In this document: in pieces, positions 7,269 to 10,160 of the stretch
Numbering within the stretch: the first letter of the stretch is position 1
Layout of the letters: every line of letters starts with the position of its first letter
NCBI GenBank assembly: GCA_020025175.1
Contig: JAHHSM010000062.1
Coordinates: 1-10,160, forward strand
Direction: 5' to 3'
Origin: Oscillospiraceae bacterium
Lineage (GTDB): Bacteria; Bacillota; Clostridia; Oscillospirales; Oscillospiraceae
Length of the DNA stretch: 10,160 nucleotides
The notes under the pieces: generated by a model
What the model saw: the letters and a program-made list of their open reading frames with translations, nothing else
Database searches by the model: none
Told to the model about the DNA's origin: nothing
Made by a program: the position numbers and the translations under genes

Positions 7269-8148
7269 AAGGCTGCGTACAATCGGCGCAGAAGTTTGGC
7301 ATTGCTTTTACAGCTGGCCTTTTTGGGCAGCTGTACTATTGACATTGCTTCTGTGCAGCGCCACTGAGATTCCGCAATTAAATACCAGTTCCCTCGCATT
7401 GATCTGCAATGTGGCAGATTTGCCGTTTGCACTTAATTTAGGTGCAGGATCTCTTTTTTTAAAATTGACCGGTCAGACATGGTTTATTGTACTGCTCCCA
7501 GTGATTGCCGGACTTCCATTTGCCTATGATTTTTATACGGAATGGTTTGGAGGCAGTTACTATAGCGTAATTCATCGGCAGGGTCGCCTTGGCTATACTT
7601 TGGCAAAGGCAGTCAGCGCCGCTGTTTCTGCCGGCTGTGCTGTATTTTTCGGCTTGCTTTTATATGCAATGATCCTTTTTGTACGCTTCGGCTCTTCTGC
7701 CAATCTACAGGTTCAACAAGCTATGCCGGAGGGTAGTCAGGGTGCAGTTTCACCGTTTTTGCTCCAAATGGCAGCTTTGACATGGAATATTGTGGCAGTT
7801 TCCATGGTGATTGCGCTCTTTTCGTTGATGCTGATTGTTGTCTTGCGGCAAAACTTCCTCGCTTTGACAATCCCGATGATGATTCAGTATCTTTCATTCA
7901 GACTGACTGATTTTTATACGGGACTGCAACTGCAGCAGTATGCGCAGGATAATGATATGGACGCACTGTATGGGCGTTTGGCGATCACTTATCTGTTGCC
8001 ATCGAACCAGTTTTCCGTCCACACAATATTTCATAAATACACGGGTTTACCCCTGCCGGTGTACTATCTCTTTCTATTGGCAACTGCATTGCTTTTAATT
8101 TACCTACTTCATATGCTCATGGAAAGGCGCGTGAGAAATTATGCCTAA
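7255..8148 (+). CDS. ABC transporter membrane subunit, ABC-2-like (first)
   Basis: This 297-residue integral membrane protein has about six predicted segments: near 20-36, 75-92, 117-144, 173-200, 201-217 and 267-289. After the second segment comes a stretch rich in Y, W, R and G (FYTEWFGGSYYSVIHRQGR), then an amphipathic link into segment three. This pattern resembles the cytoplasmic loop of ABC-2-type permeases, where E/G/R residues contact the ATPase. The start ATG lies inside the end of the lipoprotein gene. There is no strong ribosome binding site of its own, so translation probably depends on coupling. It is followed by a second, dissimilar membrane subunit and an ATPase. I infer one half of a heteromeric export permease. 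The substrate is unknown. Confidence 0.75.
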   Translation: MDATKRLRTIGAEVWHCFYSWPFWAAVLLTLLLCSATEIPQLNTSSLALICNVADLPFALNLGAGSLFLKLTGQTWFIVLLPVIAGLPFAYDFYTEWFGGSYYSVIHRQGRLGYTLAKAVSAAVSAGCAVFFGLLLYAMILFVRFGSSANLQVQQAMPEGSQGAVSPFLLQMAALTWNIVAVSMVIALFSLMLIVVLRQNFLALTIPMMIQYLSFRLTDFYTGLQLQQYAQDNDMDALYGRLAITYLLPSNQFSVHTIFHKYTGLPLPVYYLFLLATALLLIYLLHMLMERRVRNYA

Positions 8149-9001
8149 ACAGATCATATATCGGGTATGGGGCATTGCTTCGCAGGAGTATTGTGTTCTC
8201 TTTCGCAAATCCACCAGTTTACTCATGCTTTTTTCCCTGGTTTATTTTCTGGAGCGCATTGTGTTTCCAATCGCACAGTTCTGCCAAAGCTATGGGTGGA
8301 CAGCCTATCCTGCAGAAGGGTATATCCGTATTTTATCAGATCCGGGTCAGGCGTTTATTATTCCGCTGATGTTTACAGCGCTGTTGGCTGATTTCCCATC
8401 CAATCAGACTTCAGGTTATTTTTCCATTCTGCGAACGGGACGCATATGCTGGATGTTTGGACAATTCCTGTTTGCCCTGCTTTTAGGGCTAACCTATCTT
8501 GGCATACTTTTATTTGGTACGGCGGTTTTCCTGCTGCCCTACGCACAGTGGAGCAGCTGGGGATCGTTCAATACGCAGGCAACCGCTATGCAGCCGGAAT
8601 TATATGAGGAACGGAGAGAGTTATTTCTCGAAACGGCTACCATCACGCATGGAACACCGATGCAGGTGCTGCTTTTAACAACCCTTTTAGCGTTGTGCTA
8701 TCTTGTTGTGCTGATTTTAATTTTAATGATTTGCCGGCTGTATGGAGGGCGGATGCTGGGCTTGTTGGCTGCAACACTGCTTACCATCGTGGGCTTTTCA
8801 GCAACAGTCATCCATGCACCTTTTATGTGGATTTTGCCTGTAGCACATGCCATATTCGGAGTGCATTACGACAAGTTCTTGGCAGCGCCTCTTTGTCCCT
8901 TGTGGGTCAGCGGACTTTATTTTTTCTGCCTGATTGCCATTTTACTATGGATTGCTGTATATGCAGTCAAACGATGCAGACTGGGAGATGATCATCTGTG
9001 A
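8141..9001 (+). CDS. ABC transporter membrane subunit, ABC-2-like (second)
   Basis: This 286-residue integral membrane protein has about six hydrophobic segments: an N-terminal one near 26-47, then about 73-84, 108-132, 176-199, 205-236 and 255-278. Before the third segment lies FPSNQTSGYFSILRTGRICW, and the D.P..., R.GR.xW..GQ pattern recurs, to my recollection, in unannotated Firmicutes permeases paired with BcrA-like ATPases. Between segments three and four is a polar stretch of about 40 residues (FNTQATAMQPELYEERREL) that may be an extracytoplasmic loop. It overlaps the previous gene by 8 bases and the following one by 4 bases (GTGA). The tight packing supports one complex. The exact family and the substrate are not determined. 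Confidence 0.72.
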   Translation: MPKQIIYRVWGIASQEYCVLFRKSTSLLMLFSLVYFLERIVFPIAQFCQSYGWTAYPAEGYIRILSDPGQAFIIPLMFTALLADFPSNQTSGYFSILRTGRICWMFGQFLFALLLGLTYLGILLFGTAVFLLPYAQWSSWGSFNTQATAMQPELYEERRELFLETATITHGTPMQVLLLTTLLALCYLVVLILILMICRLYGGRMLGLLAATLLTIVGFSATVIHAPFMWILPVAHAIFGVHYDKFLAAPLCPLWVSGLYFFCLIAILLWIAVYAVKRCRLGDDHL

Positions 9002-9639
9002 ATAATATGATAGAAGTAAACGATCTGACCTTATCGATTCGCGGTACTGAAATCCTCAAACATATTAATCTTTCACTGGAACAAGGAAAAGTTTACGGTT
9101 TTATTGGGCGCAACGGCTCCGGTAAAACCATGCTGATGAAATGTATCTGTGGATTTATTCTGCCCTCTTCCGGGACTGTAACTGTCGCCGGACAGCGCAT
9201 TGGAAAAGATGCAGACTTTCCCTCTTCAGTAGGAATTATGATTGAAACACCTGGATTCCTGCCGTATCTCTCAGGCTGGCGGAATTTAAAACGGCTGGCA
9301 GCTCTGAACAGGAACGCGTCCACAGAGGATATCCGCACAGCGATGTGCTCCGTAGGATTAGATCCCGACCTCAAACGCACAGTACGACACTACTCACTTG
9401 GAATGCGACAGCGTCTTGGCATTGCTCAGGCAATTATGGAGAATCCGGATTTTCTAGTGCTGGACGAACCGTTTAATGGATTGGACGAAGAAGGTGTTGT
9501 TGCAATCCGGGCATTGTTGCAGCAAATGAATAAGGCGGGAAAAACAATCCTGCTGTCGTCACACAATGCGGAAGATATCGAAATTCTGTGCCACCATGTT
9601 TTTCACATGGATCACGGAAACATGACTCAATTGCGATAA
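8998..9639 (+). CDS. ABC transporter ATP-binding protein, BcrA-like
   Basis: This 213-residue ATPase powers the two membrane subunits encoded just upstream. All nucleotide-binding motifs are present: Walker A GRNGSGKT (37-44), a Q-loop region GIMIETPGFLPYLSG (79-93) with Glu83 where many ABC proteins have Gln, signature SLGMRQR (133-139), Walker B and D-loop FLVLDEPFNGLD (152-163), and the switch histidine in LLSSHN (185-190). The IE-[ST]-P-x-F-x-P-x-L-[ST]-G stretch is characteristic of bacitracin/lantibiotic self-protection ATPases (BcrA, NisF/SpaF type) and related exporters. The protein ends soon after the H-loop, short of the roughly 230-300 residues common in that group, with no C-terminal extension. 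The GTG at 8998 is favoured: GGGAG lies 10 bases upstream, and the start overlaps the previous stop as GTGA. An ATG at 9007 is the alternative. Confidence 0.93.
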   Translation: MNNMIEVNDLTLSIRGTEILKHINLSLEQGKVYGFIGRNGSGKTMLMKCICGFILPSSGTVTVAGQRIGKDADFPSSVGIMIETPGFLPYLSGWRNLKRLAALNRNASTEDIRTAMCSVGLDPDLKRTVRHYSLGMRQRLGIAQAIMENPDFLVLDEPFNGLDEEGVVAIRALLQQMNKAGKTILLSSHNAEDIEILCHHVFHMDHGNMTQLR

Positions 9640-9774
9640 GGTGTTCTATTAAGCCTTTTCTAAAATAGCATAGTAATAAGCACAAAGATACTATCCAATC
9701 AAAATGATAAACCGGAGCAAATTTCCGCAAAACATATAAACGTATATGAGCAGCAACCGCCAAACCTATAGATG

Positions 9775-9814
9775 TAGCACAAGAGCCGCAGGAAATCCTG
9801 CGGCTCTTGTGCTA
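9775..9814. terminator. 18-bp perfect hairpin between convergent genes
   Basis: TAGCACAAGAGCCGCAGG pairs perfectly with CCTGCGGCTCTTGTGCTA around an AAAT loop. It lies 135 bases after the ATPase gene and 38 bases beyond the stop of the convergent minus-strand gene. Neither side has a real U-run (TGCCTCTGTTT on the plus side, CATCTATAGGTTT on the minus side). The position suits a bidirectional terminator, but it could also be a dispersed inverted-repeat element. The 135 bases between the ATPase stop and this hairpin hold no gene that I can support. Confidence 0.6.
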
Positions 9815-9852
9815 TGCCTCTGTTTAACGGTTACAAATCTATACATATCAAA

Positions 9853-10146
9853 TTAATGCCATTCACTATAATAGCCATCACCAGGGCTATATTCTACATC
9901 TTCCCGTCCACTAGGAAAATATTGAACTGTGTATTTTATGACGTCCTCCTCTACTGATGTTACACGAATATACAATGGATACAGTGGTAACTGTAGAGAA
10001 TAAAGACCATACTCTCCCTGAACAACCTTCTCCAATTCTGTATTGGATATTTGATTGTCTATGGTTGCATTCGTCAAAATCGGAGGATGATACATCCACC
10101 AAATAACAGCCGTCGACAAAACTGCAACAATACATATATAAATCAT
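9853..10146 (-). CDS. Small membrane-anchored protein of unknown function
   Basis: The 97-residue product has one hydrophobic segment at the N-terminus (IYICIVAVLSTAVIWWMY), then about 75 residues rich in Y, V, E and P (GEYGLYSLQLPLYPLYIRV), suggesting a small beta domain outside the membrane. I do not recognise the family. The ATG at 10146 lacks a convincing ribosome binding site. The frame is open upstream (WNYK) to the window edge at 10160, so the true start may lie a few codons beyond and the entry may be 5'-incomplete. It converges on the ABC operon and shares the hairpin region between them. No link to the transporter is evident. Confidence 0.6.
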   Translation of the reverse strand: MIYICIVAVLSTAVIWWMYHPPILTNATIDNQISNTELEKVVQGEYGLYSLQLPLYPLYIRVTSVEEDVIKYTVQYFPSGREDVEYSPGDGYYSEWH

Positions 10147-10160
10147 TTTATAGTTCCATC

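Noticed and set aside
9640..9763. Minus-strand open frame after the ATPase gene (VRKFAPVYHFD-like reading)
   Set aside because: It continues antisense into the ATPase gene, has no ribosome binding site and matches no family I recognise. It is probably chance.
1..10160. CRISPR array, tRNA or rRNA genes, or an intact insertion sequence
   Set aside because: I found no regularly spaced direct repeats, no cloverleaf-like or rRNA-like sequence, and no complete transposase. The only mobile-element traces are the relics at 4798-5239.

Overview
The window looks like chromosomal DNA of a low-to-mid GC Gram-positive bacterium, most likely a gut Clostridia (Oscillospiraceae-like) relative. The clues are strong AGGAGG-type ribosome binding sites, a surface protein with three C-terminal SLH repeats, a Gram-positive-style lipoprotein, a BcrA-like ABC ATPase, and a relic of a SpoVT/AbrB-type regulator. 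The species cannot be fixed from the sequence alone.

Left part (1-4520): one very large minus-strand gene encodes a secreted SLH-anchored surface protein of about 1443 residues. It carries its own promoter (TTGCGT, 17 bp, TATAAT), a good ribosome binding site, and an intrinsic terminator capped by a C(UUCG)G tetraloop. A second hairpin at the extreme left may end a plus-strand gene outside the window.

Middle (4520-5280): this stretch has no intact gene. It holds minus-strand relics: the C-terminal tail of what looks like a large serine recombinase, the hairpin-plus-U-run terminator that follows it, and a 24-codon piece of a SpoVT/AbrB DNA-binding domain. It reads as the scar of a decayed mobile element.

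Right part (5270-9639): five plus-strand genes form a likely operon. In order they are a 165-residue secreted protein, a 423-residue lipoprotein, two ABC-2-like integral membrane proteins, and a 213-residue ABC ATPase. The last four are joined by short overlaps (14, 8 and 4 bases), which indicates translational coupling. The first two are separated by 91 bases that contain a stable hairpin, so the secreted protein may be made at a different level from the transporter. An ATPase with two dissimilar permeases fits an exporter or immunity/self-protection transporter of the bacitracin/lantibiotic type. The lipoprotein and the small secreted protein are the unassigned partners and the best candidates here for something undescribed. 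The leader before the first gene is odd: two near-perfect Shine-Dalgarno sequences are each followed by ATA at normal start-codon distance.

Far right (9640-10160): an 18-bp perfect hairpin separates the operon from a convergent minus-strand gene for a small membrane-anchored protein of unknown function, whose start may lie just beyond the window edge.
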